A DNA stretch of 64,000 nt from Cololabis saira. Lineage: Eukaryota; Chordata; Actinopteri; Beloniformes; Belonidae. The stretch is taken from contig NC_084599.1 in NCBI RefSeq assembly GCF_033807715.1, positions 31,022,125 through 31,086,124 of the forward strand, read 5' to 3'. Of the stretch, positions 34,785 to 45,714 are shown piece after piece (positions within the stretch are counted from its first letter, which is position 1; each line of letters opens with the position of its first letter). The notes below the pieces were generated by a model. It searched no databases, was not told the DNA's origin, and worked only from the letters and a program-made list of their open reading frames with translations. A program made the translations under genes and the position numbers.

Positions 34785-36248
34785 CTACACAAGACAGCAG
34801 CACAAATGATGAATTAAAAGCAATAACAAAAAAATAACATTCACCATCAGAGAGATTTAAAGGTTGCTTTGTTAACATTATTTTTTTTAATCTTTTATAA
34901 AAATTGGCTAAGTTCACCAAATCCTGCTACACCATTATGTGCATAACAGTCAAACTTGAGAAAATATGACTCAGGCTATTATTTTTAGAGGGTGAGGATA
35001 TTTACTTCCATTGTTCATTTTAGGTCTGCAATACGTAGTAAATATATAGTCACAGTCTTCTCATAATGCACAAACAGATACTGGCACTGAGGACACAAAG
35101 AGATAAATCAATACTTTTTTATTTTGTCCCATTCTTTTCAACAAAAAATATCCAAACATGTGGATCAATACGAGTTATATTTTTCCCTTACAAAATTTTG
35201 GACAGGCCAGGCCGAGTCCTAGTCCCTATCTTCTTCCAGAGTGTTGCTATGTCTTTGTCAATTTGAATGGGACTTTGCATTGTCAATTCCAAAAATAAGA
35301 AAAAGTAGATGTCTCTGGAAGAGATGTGGTTTTAAAGGCATCATGTGGAGCTCTGAAGTCTCATTGTGCTTTTATGCATTAATGTTGCCATCAGATGAGT
35401 TAAAATCCTCTTTTTCCAAGGACACTGATACCACCCCATACCTTCACAAGTCCTAGCTTTTTCAATGGTATTTTCTGATGATGAGAAACTCCATAAAAAA
35501 ATGTCTATGTAACCATTAAATAACTTATATTTTGTTATTTTGACCATCAACTCGCCTCTACGAAGTTAACATTTTAGGTGTTTTTTAGGCACAGGACAGT
35601 TTTGTCAGACATTTGTGAATATAACTTCATATTGTAGTCCTAAAACAAAAAGTCCCATCATTATCCCTTGCTCATCCACATCATCCACTAATGAATGTTG
35701 GTTTTTTCCATGCGCTGGAATTTTTCTGATTTATTGAATTGTTAATGATACAGTGCACTGCAGAGAGAGAGAAATATACATATATCTTCCAATGTTTTGC
35801 TTTTGCATGTTTAACATTTTTTACTCACACATTTGATGACAAGATAGGCTTTTGGAGAACTGTTTTTTTTTCAGTAGCCTACAAATCTGATCAGAATACT
35901 GAACGATTTTTACTTTTCTTTTTTTTTTTTTAGACTTAGGGTTAGGGTGGCCAAAAAATGTCAAAGGGTTATGTTATGCCACAGCTTCTGAGCTGTTATC
36001 CACCTCAACTACCTAAACAAAAAACTTTTTTTTTATAATATGTCCCTTTTTAGCTCACAGTAAAGGCTCTTGTTGGTTGATGCTAAAATGGACCTACAAA
36101 TCTTTTTACTATTCAAGAAAAGGTTTGCAATGTCTGAACAGAGTTGAAGATAAGCAGGTGGTTGACCTGACTATCTTTGTTTGATTCCATATATGAATGA
36201 AACAAGAGATAAACAACAATAGAGTCGGTGCCGGAGAGGCATCCTCAC
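34785..36248 (-). other. Intron 4 (1.46 kb)
   Basis: The donor is GTGAGG and the acceptor GTGTAG. AT-rich with T-runs (35857-35866, 35920-35931). Nothing else recognised. Confidence 0.8.
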
Positions 36249-36424
36249 CGTGTGGACGTGCCAGTGGCTCAGCTCAGCTGGTACGTGAACCTGCTGGGTG
36301 TTTTTATCCACAGTGAGGTTGAGGTGAGTGCTAAGCCGCTCCAGCTTTACATGGTGCCAGTGCTGGTCATCCAGCAAGCTACCCAGAGAAACAAGAAGCT
36401 GACCACCAGAGAGGGAACTCACAC
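36249..36424 (-). CDS. cntnap4: CNTNAP exon d: middle of laminin-G 1
   Basis: This 176-bp exon starts after TGTCACAG and ends before GTGAGG. It encodes [29 protein letters not shown] and [13 protein letters not shown], with the LDDQHWH motif typical of CNTNAP3/4/5 and an NLT sequon. It ends in phase 0 with LSHWHVHT. Confidence 0.93.
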
Positions 36425-38085
36425 CTGTGACACAGATGCAAAAAAGAGAAAAACAGCTTTGTCATGTTGGATTTTGCAAATACAAAATGCTAAAAACTCT
36501 ATTGTGTACTTTCTGATGAGTGTATGATTTATTTTTCTGAAGTGTGACATCTCAATCCTATTCTAATATAAAATCCTGAGTGTCCACCCTTAATGAAGCA
36601 TGACTAAACCTGTATAAAATGTCTTATTTCTAGAAGTGAGAAAATTTAGGAGGGTTTTTGTTACACCTGTCAAAACAATATAAGTCACACACTCAACAGC
36701 TTGCATGAAATTAGATCATTTTTATTTCAGACAGGGTGCCCACCACCGAGGTCACCCCCTCTCATTAGAGAGCTCATATCTGCGTGCTGAAAGGGAGGAG
36801 GACAGAGTGCAAGAAATGATGATACCGCAAACTGCTACTAGAACATAATTAATGCAGACTCAACATCAGCAGGTCTAAATTGGCGGTTCCATCTCTGCAT
36901 GCACTGATCTGTCAGAGGAAAGAGTTTCTGCTGATGAAACAACGGACATCAGACAGAGAGATATACACCTGGTGATCAATCATAGAGGATACTTTCACAG
37001 TCACAAGCAGAACCTCAGGCATCTCCTTCAACTTTTCTGAGGAGCACCAAGTTGTTCCTAAACTAGCCAGTAGATCCGTATTCTGCCTCAGTGCCTCTTT
37101 AAAGTCGGACACATTCAAAGCATTTCACATCGGAGGCCACCGTCAAATGTCTTAATTAGATACTTGAACCACCGCAAGTGGAGTGTAGCAACATCAAGTA
37201 GACTGATAAATCGACGGCCATGCCTTTTTCCTTCCACCTCAACAGAACAGAAGCAGCAGAAGCTGCATCAGTGCAGACGCAGCACCAGCAAACTAAAAGC
37301 AACAATCCCCTTATTTCCAACTAAGAAGCCAGGTCTCAGAGTTATAAGTGCTATTTGTCATCAAAACCCCTTCTTACAGAGCTGCAAACGTACCCAGCGC
37401 ATACTGAGCTCACAGCTCCATGAAGCCAACTTAGCCATATCAGCAGTGTCAAGCAAAGCTGCTCACCTGAGCCAAAAACCATAGCAACTGTTACTTCTTT
37501 TAATAGTCGCAATAAAAATCAACACTTTAGTTTAAGATGCAACAGTAAAATAGAAAGAAAACTACTGTGAGCTTATAAATCAATATAATAAATGATTTGA
37601 GGACACAATGCCATAATTTGTGGGCTAAATAGGACATCTTTTTTCAAAATGGACATAAATTCACGTTAGTATTCAGTCATTCTCTGGTGTCCACTAAAAA
37701 GAAAATGAAGTTCAGTCGTCTTGATTGAAGCATTTGAGATGCAGAACTTTAGAACTTAATTAACCTCCTAAAACCTGGCGTAAACATGTGTGGACTTATC
37801 TACATCAGGTACATCATAATATATAATTTCTTAACAAAGTGCCAAAGCAACAAGAAAAACAAAATGCATCGGGTCTGACGTGGTTAAACCTCTGGATGTT
37901 AGACGAAATAAAATAATTCAAAAAATAAACCTTGTACACCTTTATATTAGATTATTCCATAATTTCGCTTAGCAGGGAAGATACGATGGATACGAAGTGT
38001 CAGGCCTGGGTATTTAGTGTTTAATAGTTACCGTCTGGGCGCTGTACTAGACAGTCCTGATTTGTGAGGATTGGTTTTTTTGTCT

Positions 38086-38425
38086 TTAAAGGAGCTTGAG
38101 GCAGGATTGAGGCAGGATTTATGAAAAAAATTTGTATACGTTTTAAGTTTTCTAGTAATAATGTCAGATGAAGCGTTCCAAACCAAAAAGAATGAGCCCT
38201 CTAGTGTATCTCTCCGTTGCCTTGAACAGGCTGTGTGCTGCAAAATGTGCTGCAATTCCGGGCCGGAATTTCCCGCGCTGTCCTGCGGATGTGACGTCAC
38301 ATGACGCTGCATGCACGTTCTCCCGTGCCGGCTTCACTGTTGACTGCAGTACCCCCGACGGCTGTCGTGGCGAAGGGTGGCGCTAGAGAGTCTCATTTCT
38401 TAAAAGGAGCCTCAAGCTCCTTTAA
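38086..38425 (-). mobile_element. TTAA MITE, copy 2 (inverted relative to copy 1)
   Basis: TTAA at 38086-38089 and 38422-38425 flanks aggagcttgaggc and its complement-like partner. The body matches copy 1 (29311-29659) in reverse orientation with few differences, including the gtgacgtcac palindrome. About 8.4 kb of gene sequence with four exons lies between the two inverted copies. Confidence 0.85.
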
Positions 38426-39029
38426 AGCTCTCCCGTCTCCATAAAGAAGCTCTGGATCTTTTCATATTGATCATGGACTTGTCTGTTACCTTTATCTGAC
38501 TTTCATGTGCATTATAGTGCATATAATACCTTCCCTCACTTCCTGTTTTTTTCTGTGTTACGACAACTCTCCATTTTCCGCTTTCCAAGTCTTTTTCCCT
38601 CACATTTCTTTTTGAAACACATATATACTGTACTGTGCCACAGATGGAATCAGCAGTATGCCGCTTATTATACAAAGAAGTACAGTAATTGTCATTTGCA
38701 GTTTCAAGCTACACTGAAATTATTATAGGGCTCTTTGAAAGTGAACATTCCAAATTCTCAATATAAATCAATCAAGACAAAGTGGTACAGAGTAAGCACA
38801 TTTAAAGGTAATCACCACGGTTCATTGTCTTCTACTGTCTTCCTGAGGTGGTATAACAGTCCACAAACAGTCAATATTCAGATATCTGGGAGAGGATCTA
38901 GTTACAGGTTCTGTCACTCTTTACAATGAGAAAAAAAAAATCGGATTTTGCAGGTTTAATTAGGATAATGTCTGATATACTCTTTCTAGTCAGCAACCTT
39001 CCAGCATATCCTAAATAGCAACAATGTAG

Positions 39030-39500
39030 AGAAAAGAAAGCCATTCATTTAACATTCAGCCTGCCATGCATGCCTTTCTGATGCCTTCCTAATTTAGTCA
39101 GCAATACTTAACACCATTTGTCCAGAAGGCACTGGAGCAGGACACAGTGGCCCTCAGTGCATTTACTGCTGTGTATTACAGCTGCCTTGTGACAGTTCAC
39201 AATTGAACTAAATTATGAAGCAGCAGGCTACATTATAGCATGCTGACATTTTGATAAATGCAAAGCATAAAGGAAATGAGGTAGTTTTGGAAAGCAGACA
39301 TAAATCTTAATGAGCCAGTCAATTTATTCTTCCTGCCTGGGCAGCCTCAGGCCAACAGAGAGGGTCTAACTGTCTCACTGTATATATTTGTTTGCTCGTC
39401 TGTTTGTCTGCTTGCTCATTGTGTGTTAGTCTGTCCGTGCAAATTATCTATGCAAATGTTTATGCAAATATGTGTTACCAACCATAAGACATCACCTCTG
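39030..39500. promoter_or_regulatory. Candidate intronic enhancer with twin POU octamers
   Basis: Two exact ATGCAAAT octamers stand at 39450-39457 and 39462-39469, 12 bp apart (about one helical turn). They lie within a non-repetitive stretch that also has TTAATGAG and TCAATTTA-type homeodomain motifs. Octamers are bound by POU factors, many of them neural. Enhancer function is inferred; conservation was not tested. Confidence 0.3.
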
Positions 39501-40072
39501 GCTGAGTTCTTTATGTGTTTAAAAGTTTTAGGTCTGTGATTCTTATCTTAACCATCATTATCCATCTTTAACTTCTCCGGACCTCAGTTAGCTTGTTTTC
39601 GTAGTAATTGACACGTCTCTGTTAAAAGGAAGAGCGCAACTGGCAAGACCGGGTTGTCAAATGGGAGCGATGAATAAAGAGAAATTCAACATTACATACT
39701 CTCCCATGGAGATAACACTTCTTTTTTTTTTTTTTTTTTTTATTGATCTTTTTATAGGAAACAACATACAATGAAAACATGGAAATCTGTAGTCAAACAC
39801 ACGCATTATACATTGTCTCCTTTTTTTTTTTTTTTTTTAAAACACACAAAACCTAACTAAGGAACAGAGTCTCTGTAGCGTTAAATAATAAATAAACAGA
39901 TGAGCAAGAAATGATCAAAGGAGGAAAGTAATGTATGAGCAAAAATGCATACAAAAAACAAATGCAGTGGTGAATGTAGATGCCCATAAGTGATATCCCA
40001 TTAACTGGAAATAAATAAAACATAAAAAAAAACAAATTAAGGAGATGAAAAGAAAATTAAGGGAGGGGGGGG

Positions 40073-43000
40073 TCAGTCGGTGGGTAGAGTCTTCAACGCG
40101 GTAAAGTGGTCTATGAAAGATTGCCATTTGCGAACGAATTTAGCTGCGTTGCCTTTTAAAGAGTATCTCACCTTCTCCAATTTAAGAAAAAACATAACAT
40201 CACTAAGCCAAATAGAAATAGACGGGGACTTGGGGGATTTCCATAGAAGTAAGATACGACGTCTTGCTAAAAGGGATGTGAAAGCCAATACTTCTGACTG
40301 TGTGGGGCTGATATGTGAGGAGTCAACAGTGAGTCCGAATATTGCTAAGAGAGGGGCCATAACAACTTTTTTACCCAGAACTTTAGACATGATCACAGAA
40401 TAATCACTCCAAAATTTCTGTAACCTAGGACAGGAGAAAAACATATGACTTAAATTGCATGGAGAACCCTGGCATCTGTCGCATAGGTCTGCAACATTCG
40501 GATATATTTCCGATAATCGGGATTTTGATAGGTGGGCTCTATGCAGCACCTTAAATTGAATAAGTTCAAATCTAGCGCAAGGCGTGCTAGATCGTATGCT
40601 ACGGATAGCTTTATCCCACAGCTCCCCTGTGAAGTCAAGGCCCAACTCTCGTCCCCAACCCTCCCGAGCTTTATCTACAGAATGATCATCAAATGTCATA
40701 CACAGTGCATATATCTTAGATATCAGAGACTTTTGACTGAGTTTCATTGTTAGAAGATCATCCCACGGTTGGTTAGCAGGAAGGGAAGGGAAGCATGGAA
40801 ACAGAGCAGAGGCGCAGTGTCGAAGCTGGAAGTAGCGAAACAAATGGGAGGCAGGCAAATTGAACTTTGACCTCAGATCTGAAAATGTGGAAAAGATACC
40901 ATCCTTATATAGATCCCTGAAGTGCTTAATGCCACGGTTGTACCAAATCATAAAAGTGGTGTCTACTAGTGATGGAGGGAACAGATGATTCTTAGTAACA
41001 GGTGTATAGATGGATGGAGAAGCAAATTTAAAGTGGCGCCTAAACTGTGACCAAATCTTAAGGGAGGAAAGCACCACAGGGCTATTTGTAAACTTAGAGG
41101 GATTCAATGGTAAAGAGGAGGAGAGTAGGGCCGTTACAGAGGATGAAGAGAGTGACTGAGCCTCCAATCTGCACCATAATAACTCAGGAGACTGAAGCCA
41201 ATAAATTAGTTTGTGAATATGCGCTGACCAATAGTAAAGCATAAAGTTTGGTAGTGCTAGACCCCCATTAAATTTAAATTTTTGGAGAAGCGAATACCTC
41301 ACTCTGGGTGTCTTACCGGCCCATAAAAAGTTGGAAACAATTTGGTCAAGTGATTTAAAAAAAGATTTTGGTAGAAATAAAGGAGTGCATTGGAACAAAA
41401 AAAGAAATTTAGGCAATACAGTCATTTTCACTGTGTTAATTCTTCCTATCAGTGACAATGGTAGGGAGTTCCACCTCTGTAAGTCCGCCTTCACTCGAGT
41501 TACCAGTGAGGAAAAATTAGCGGTGAAAAGAGAGGGCAGAGTGCGGGTCACATTAATCCCTAAGTATCTAAAGCCTGACGGGCTGAGTTTAAAGGGGATA
41601 TCAGATTGTTTGAGTTGTAAAGCAGAGGAGTTTATGGGGAAGCATTCACACTTGTGAAGATTGACCTTATAGCCGGAGAAGGATCCATAATTCTTCAACA
41701 GAGATAATATTGGTGCGATGCTGGTTAAAGGGTCAGATACATATAAAAGGAGGTCGTCTGCATAAAGTGACAATTTAAGTTCCACATTGGACCTAGAGAC
41801 TCCGCGAAATAGAGGAAGAATTCTTAAAGCAATTGAAAGTGGTTCGACGGATAGAGCGAATAGCAAAGGGGAGAGAGGGCAGCCCTGTCTCGTGCCACGT
41901 GATAATGTAAAATAAGTGGAGTAGTTGTCATTGGTGTGAATGCTGGCCTGAGGGGAAGTGTAAAGAAGTCTAATCCACGATATAAACCTGTGTCCAAATC
42001 CGAATTTATGAAGTGTTGCAAAAAGATAGTTAAATTCGACATGATCAAAAGCTTTCTCAGCATCAATTGCGATAACAACTTCAGGGAGTGGAGAAGAATC
42101 TTTAGAGAGAATCACATTAAGAAGTGTACGAACATTATAGAAGAGCTGGCGTCCCTTGATGAAACCATTCTGCTCCTCAGATATGATGCTAGGAAGGATC
42201 TTATCAAGACGAATTGCTAGTGCTTTGGCTAAAATTTTGACATCTACATTCAGTAAAGACAAGGGCCTATAAGAAGTGCATGATTCAGGGTCCTTGTCCT
42301 TCTTCAAAAGGAGGGCAATAGACGCCTGCATTAAAGAGGGAGGCAATGAGCCATGATCAAGGGACTCATTGTACATTGAAAGTAAAAGGGGGGCTAATTT
42401 GTCTTTGAATTTTTTGAAAAACTCAGCTCCGAACCCATCGGGACCAGGGGCCTTGTTGCTTTGCGTAGCTTCAATGGCGGCAGCAATTTCTTGCAAGCTG
42501 AAAGGAGCATCGAGGCCATTAGCCACATCCAAATTAATAGTAGGGACAGTGATATTATCAAGAAAGGAGGTCATTTCTGCTGTGTCAAGTGGAGATTCTG
42601 ACTCATAGAGAGAGGAGTAGTATGATTTAAAAATTGTGTTGATGGCGATTGGATCGGTGGTAAGTGTGCCATTAGAATCTCTAATGCTGGGAATCAGTCT
42701 CGACGTTGCTTGCCTTTTTAATTGGTGAGCCAATAACCTGCTTGGTTTATCGCCGTGTTCATAATAGTTGGCATGAGCGCGTAATAGGAGCCGTTCAGAA
42801 TCGGCTGTCGCTATAAGATCGAATTTTGACTGCAAATCAAGCCGTTGTTTCAGTAAACTCGGACTCGGGTTAACTGAGTTTAGTCTGTCTGTGTCCTGAA
42901 TTTTAGATGTGAGCTCCTGTAATTTAGCCCTGCGGATTTTACTGGCGTATGCTGAATAAGAGATAATCTGTCCTCGCAAATATGCTTTGAGTGATTCCCA

Positions 43001-43894
43001 TACTAGCGAAAAACTGGTAGAATCTGTTTTGTTTAATGCAATGAAATCATCTATTGAAGCAGATATAGAAACATTAAATGCATCGTCGGATAAAAGCAAT
43101 GGATTAAACCTCCAGGGAGAAGAAAAACGGGGGCGCTCAGACCATGTTATATTCAAAGTTAGAGGGGCGTGATCCGAAATAACAATTGGGTGGTATACGA
43201 CAGAAGTAACTTTGGGGAGAAGAGAGCCATCAACAAAAAAATAGTCAATACGTGAATATGACTGATGTACTTGTGAAAAAAAAGAGAATTCCTTATCTCC
43301 AGGATGTGAGAACCTCCACGGATCAACAAGCCCGTTCTTGACTGTAAAATCGGTAATAGATTTTGACATAGAGGATTGAGTCAAAGTACGAGGATTCGAA
43401 CGGTCCAAAGAAGGATTAATAACACAATTCAGATCACCGCCCAGTATTGTAATATGCGTATTTAAGAAAGGGAGGTTGCCAAACAGCCTATCCGTAAAAT
43501 TGGGGTCATCAAAATTAGGGGCATATATATTCACCAACAATACAGGGTTACAGTATAGAGTGCCCGCAACAATAAGATATCTACCATTCTTATCGGATAT
43601 TGTCCTGGAGACGGAGAAATTGACTCTTTTGTTGATCAAAATTGCTACTCCTCTAGACCTAGAATCAAAATTTGAATGAAAAATATCACCCACCCAAGCT
43701 CGTTTGAGTCTGAAATGATCTTTATTTCGCAAATGAGTTTCCTGAAGGAAAGCTATGTCAGTGTCCAGGCGTTTCAAATGTGAAAAAATCTTTGATCGCT
43801 TAATTGGATTATTCACACCTTTCACATTCCAGCTAGTGAATGTAATGTTTGATCCAGTATCAGGCTTGCGCAGATTACGATCGTTCATAGGCAT
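40073..43894 (-). CDS. L1/Tx1 element B ORF2: AP endonuclease and reverse transcriptase
   Basis: The protein is 1273 residues without interruption. Endonuclease motifs are FTSWNVKGVN, QETH (51-54), GGDLNCVI (Asp154), SRIDYFF and SDHAPL (240-244). Reverse transcriptase motifs are [53 protein letters not shown] and the catalytic YADD at 711-714. A C-terminal CCHC knuckle (CDRCQGSPCNLSHMFFSC) is present. A second in-frame ATG at codon 3 could also serve. All expected catalytic residues are there, so the copy may be active. Confidence 0.95.
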   Translation of the reverse strand: MPMNDRNLRKPDTGSNITFTSWNVKGVNNPIKRSKIFSHLKRLDTDIAFLQETHLRNKDHFRLKRAWVGDIFHSNFDSRSRGVAILINKRVNFSVSRTISDKNGRYLIVAGTLYCNPVLLVNIYAPNFDDPNFTDRLFGNLPFLNTHITILGGDLNCVINPSLDRSNPRTLTQSSMSKSITDFTVKNGLVDPWRFSHPGDKEFSFFSQVHQSYSRIDYFFVDGSLLPKVTSVVYHPIVISDHAPLTLNITWSERPRFSSPWRFNPLLLSDDAFNVSISASIDDFIALNKTDSTSFSLVWESLKAYLRGQIISYSAYASKIRRAKLQELTSKIQDTDRLNSVNPSPSLLKQRLDLQSKFDLIATADSERLLLRAHANYYEHGDKPSRLLAHQLKRQATSRLIPSIRDSNGTLTTDPIAINTIFKSYYSSLYESESPLDTAEMTSFLDNITVPTINLDVANGLDAPFSLQEIAAAIEATQSNKAPGPDGFGAEFFKKFKDKLAPLLLSMYNESLDHGSLPPSLMQASIALLLKKDKDPESCTSYRPLSLLNVDVKILAKALAIRLDKILPSIISEEQNGFIKGRQLFYNVRTLLNVILSKDSSPLPEVVIAIDAEKAFDHVEFNYLFATLHKFGFGHRFISWIRLLYTSPQASIHTNDNYSTYFTLSRGTRQGCPLSPLLFALSVEPLSIALRILPLFRGVSRSNVELKLSLYADDLLLYVSDPLTSIAPILSLLKNYGSFSGYKVNLHKCECFPINSSALQLKQSDIPFKLSPSGFRYLGINVTRTLPSLFTANFSSLVTRVKADLQRWNSLPLSLIGRINTVKMTVLPKFLFLFQCTPLFLPKSFFKSLDQIVSNFLWAGKTPRVRYSLLQKFKFNGGLALPNFMLYYWSAHIHKLIYWLQSPELLWCRLEAQSLSSSSVTALLSSSLPLNPSKFTNSPVVLSSLKIWSQFRRHFKFASPSIYTPVTKNHLFPPSLVDTTFMIWYNRGIKHFRDLYKDGIFSTFSDLRSKFNLPASHLFRYFQLRHCASALFPCFPSLPANQPWDDLLTMKLSQKSLISKIYALCMTFDDHSVDKAREGWGRELGLDFTGELWDKAIRSIRSSTPCARFELIQFKVLHRAHLSKSRLSEIYPNVADLCDRCQGSPCNLSHMFFSCPRLQKFWSDYSVIMSKVLGKKVVMAPLLAIFGLTVDSSHISPTQSEVLAFTSLLARRRILLLWKSPKSPSISIWLSDVMFFLKLEKVRYSLKGNAAKFVRKWQSFIDHFTALKTLPTD

Positions 43895-44022
43895 TCTCTG
43901 AGAGAAAATAAGACCGACTCACCCACCACCAGAGGAGATATAAGGAAAAGAGGTAAAAGGGAAAACCAAAACAAACAAAACTCAGGAGTATATACATACC
44001 TACAGAGACAAAAAGCCAACAT

Positions 44023-44047
44023 CCCATAACCCCCGCCCACCCACCCA
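44023..44047 (-). other. G-quadruplex motif in the ORF1-ORF2 spacer, element B
   Basis: The sense strand reads GGGTGGGTGGGCGGGGG, then a further GGG after TTAT, about 130 nt upstream of the ORF2 start. The loops are 1 nt long, which favours a stable structure. Compare 13851-13876 in element A. Confidence 0.75.
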
Positions 44048-44623
44048 ACGCACATTAGATGATCCCATCCCCAAACGATGGAAACAGCCGTGCTGGCTTC
44101 AAAGGAAGCCATTCTCGAAAAGAGATGCTTTCGACTATAAAGCTAAATACAAAAACAAAAACAAAATTAGCTCCTGCAGAGTTAAAACCTTAAAAAAAAA
44201 TAAAATAAAATATGAGGCATATGAAACCATCAATCTGAGGCATTCTGACGATCGCTGTCTTGTCAGGGTAACAACAAACGTAAATTAAGGAGATCTTTGG
44301 CCTATAGAACAATAATATATACATATATGCACTCACACACCCACACAGACACGCACACACATGCACACAATTTAAGCAAAGACAGGGGTGTGTGCATATT
44401 TTCTAATCAAGGCATCATACCAGAGAAATGATTAGGCCATCAATTTAAAACGGTGTTGTTCCCATTGATAGTTAGAAGAGAAAAGAAAAAAAAATTAATA
44501 AATAAATAAAAAATAAAAAATAAAAAATTACGACATAAAGTCCCATTTTCTGAATTGACTCAGTCACTCACCCCGGGCCAGAGTCCCGCACGGACATCAA
44601 GCTGGATAAATCGTCCCAGAAAA

Positions 44624-45556
44624 CTAGCTGGTAGTCACTTTTTTTATTTTCCTGATGAATGCCAGGGCTTCATCTGGCGACGTGAAGTCCCGCTGCTGGC
44701 CGTCATGGGTTACACGCAGCCGGGCGGGGTACAGCAATCCATACCGGACTCCTTCAATCTCCCGCAGCTGACGGCGCACGTCATTAAAGGCAGCGCGCGC
44801 CCGCGCTGTCTTGGCTGTGTGGTCCGGGAACACGGAGATGCTCATACCCCGGACTTTGTTCTGCTGCCGCTCTCTCGCCTTTCTCAGGATGTCAGCGCAG
44901 TCGGTGTAATAATGGAGCCTTGCCACTATTGCGCGGGGCCGCTCCCCGGGCTTCGGTCTCGGCATGAGGGTGCGGTGGGCTCTATCCACCACCGGCTCTG
45001 CGTCGAGGGAGAAGGCTTCCGCCAATAGCCTGGAAACACCGGCTGCAGATGAAGAGTCAGGATCCTCCTCCGGGACGCCAATAATCCGTACGTTCTGCCG
45101 ACGAGACCTTGACTCCAAATCCTCGCATCTGTCCTCCAGCCTCACATATTCTTTCGACAAGTGATCCACTTTTTTCTGGAGAGCAACGATGTCGTCTGAG
45201 CAGCTTGAGAGCGAGAGCTCGATCCCAGCGACCGTGGTCGCGAGACCCGCGACGTCCGCCTTCATGGAGGAAATACTGCCAGAAAGATCGGCTTTAAGGG
45301 AAAGCAGCTCGGACTTAATGGACGTTAAATTCTCGGTAAGTGCTGCCTGAAGCTCTGACCGAAATATAGCTGCAACATCATTGCGGAGAGCGGAGAGGAG
45401 TTCGGTTTTAAGCCGGCTGAACTCCGCAGCTGGAACCTGCGCAGCGCAGGTGCTCTCCGGAGGAGGAGAATCACCGCGGGGCGAGGAGACAGCATGAGCA
45501 GCAGGCCGCGGGTTAGCTGGAGGGTTATTCCCCGCTTTAATGGACTTTGGAGGCAT
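44624..45556 (-). CDS. L1/Tx1 element B ORF1: RNA-binding protein (Transposase_22-type)
   Basis: The protein is 310 residues from MPPKSIKAGN at 45556; an upstream in-frame ATG at 45610 adds 18 residues without family resemblance. A Pro/Ser-rich head is followed by a long coiled coil (LTSIKSELLSLKADLSGSI, KKVDHLSKEYVRLEDR). Then come the RRM-like core (RRQNVRIIGVPEEDP) and the C-terminal domain (RPRAIVARLHYYTDCADIL, LLYPARLRVT). It is the L1 ORF1p nucleic-acid chaperone type. The stop is 0.73 kb ahead of ORF2. Confidence 0.92.
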   Translation of the reverse strand: MPPKSIKAGNNPPANPRPAAHAVSSPRGDSPPPESTCAAQVPAAEFSRLKTELLSALRNDVAAIFRSELQAALTENLTSIKSELLSLKADLSGSISSMKADVAGLATTVAGIELSLSSCSDDIVALQKKVDHLSKEYVRLEDRCEDLESRSRRQNVRIIGVPEEDPDSSSAAGVSRLLAEAFSLDAEPVVDRAHRTLMPRPKPGERPRAIVARLHYYTDCADILRKARERQQNKVRGMSISVFPDHTAKTARARAAFNDVRRQLREIEGVRYGLLYPARLRVTHDGQQRDFTSPDEALAFIRKIKKVTTS

Positions 45557-45707
45557 TTCCGTGGTAAGTTGTCGAAGTAACCGCGTTGAAAATAATTTAG
45601 TTAAAACCAAAGCCGTGGGAGTGATGCAAAAAGTGCCTATAAATGTTGAATTAAAATTAACTCTGCAGGAGCTCCGCTAATCACGTCTCACCCCATGTAC
45701 AGCTAAG

Positions 45708-45714
45708 CCGGAAG
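45708..45714. promoter_or_regulatory. ETS-type site at the 5' end of L1 element B
   Basis: CCGGAAG stands 4-10 nt inside the element's 5' terminus. ETS-family sites at initiators can drive TATA-less promoters. The site is short and this role is inferred from position. Confidence 0.35.

Noticed and set aside
36912..37484. Opposing frames in intron 3 as a possible extra exon or nested gene
   Set aside because: No match to any CNTNAP domain, no coherent splice sites and no recognisable domain.
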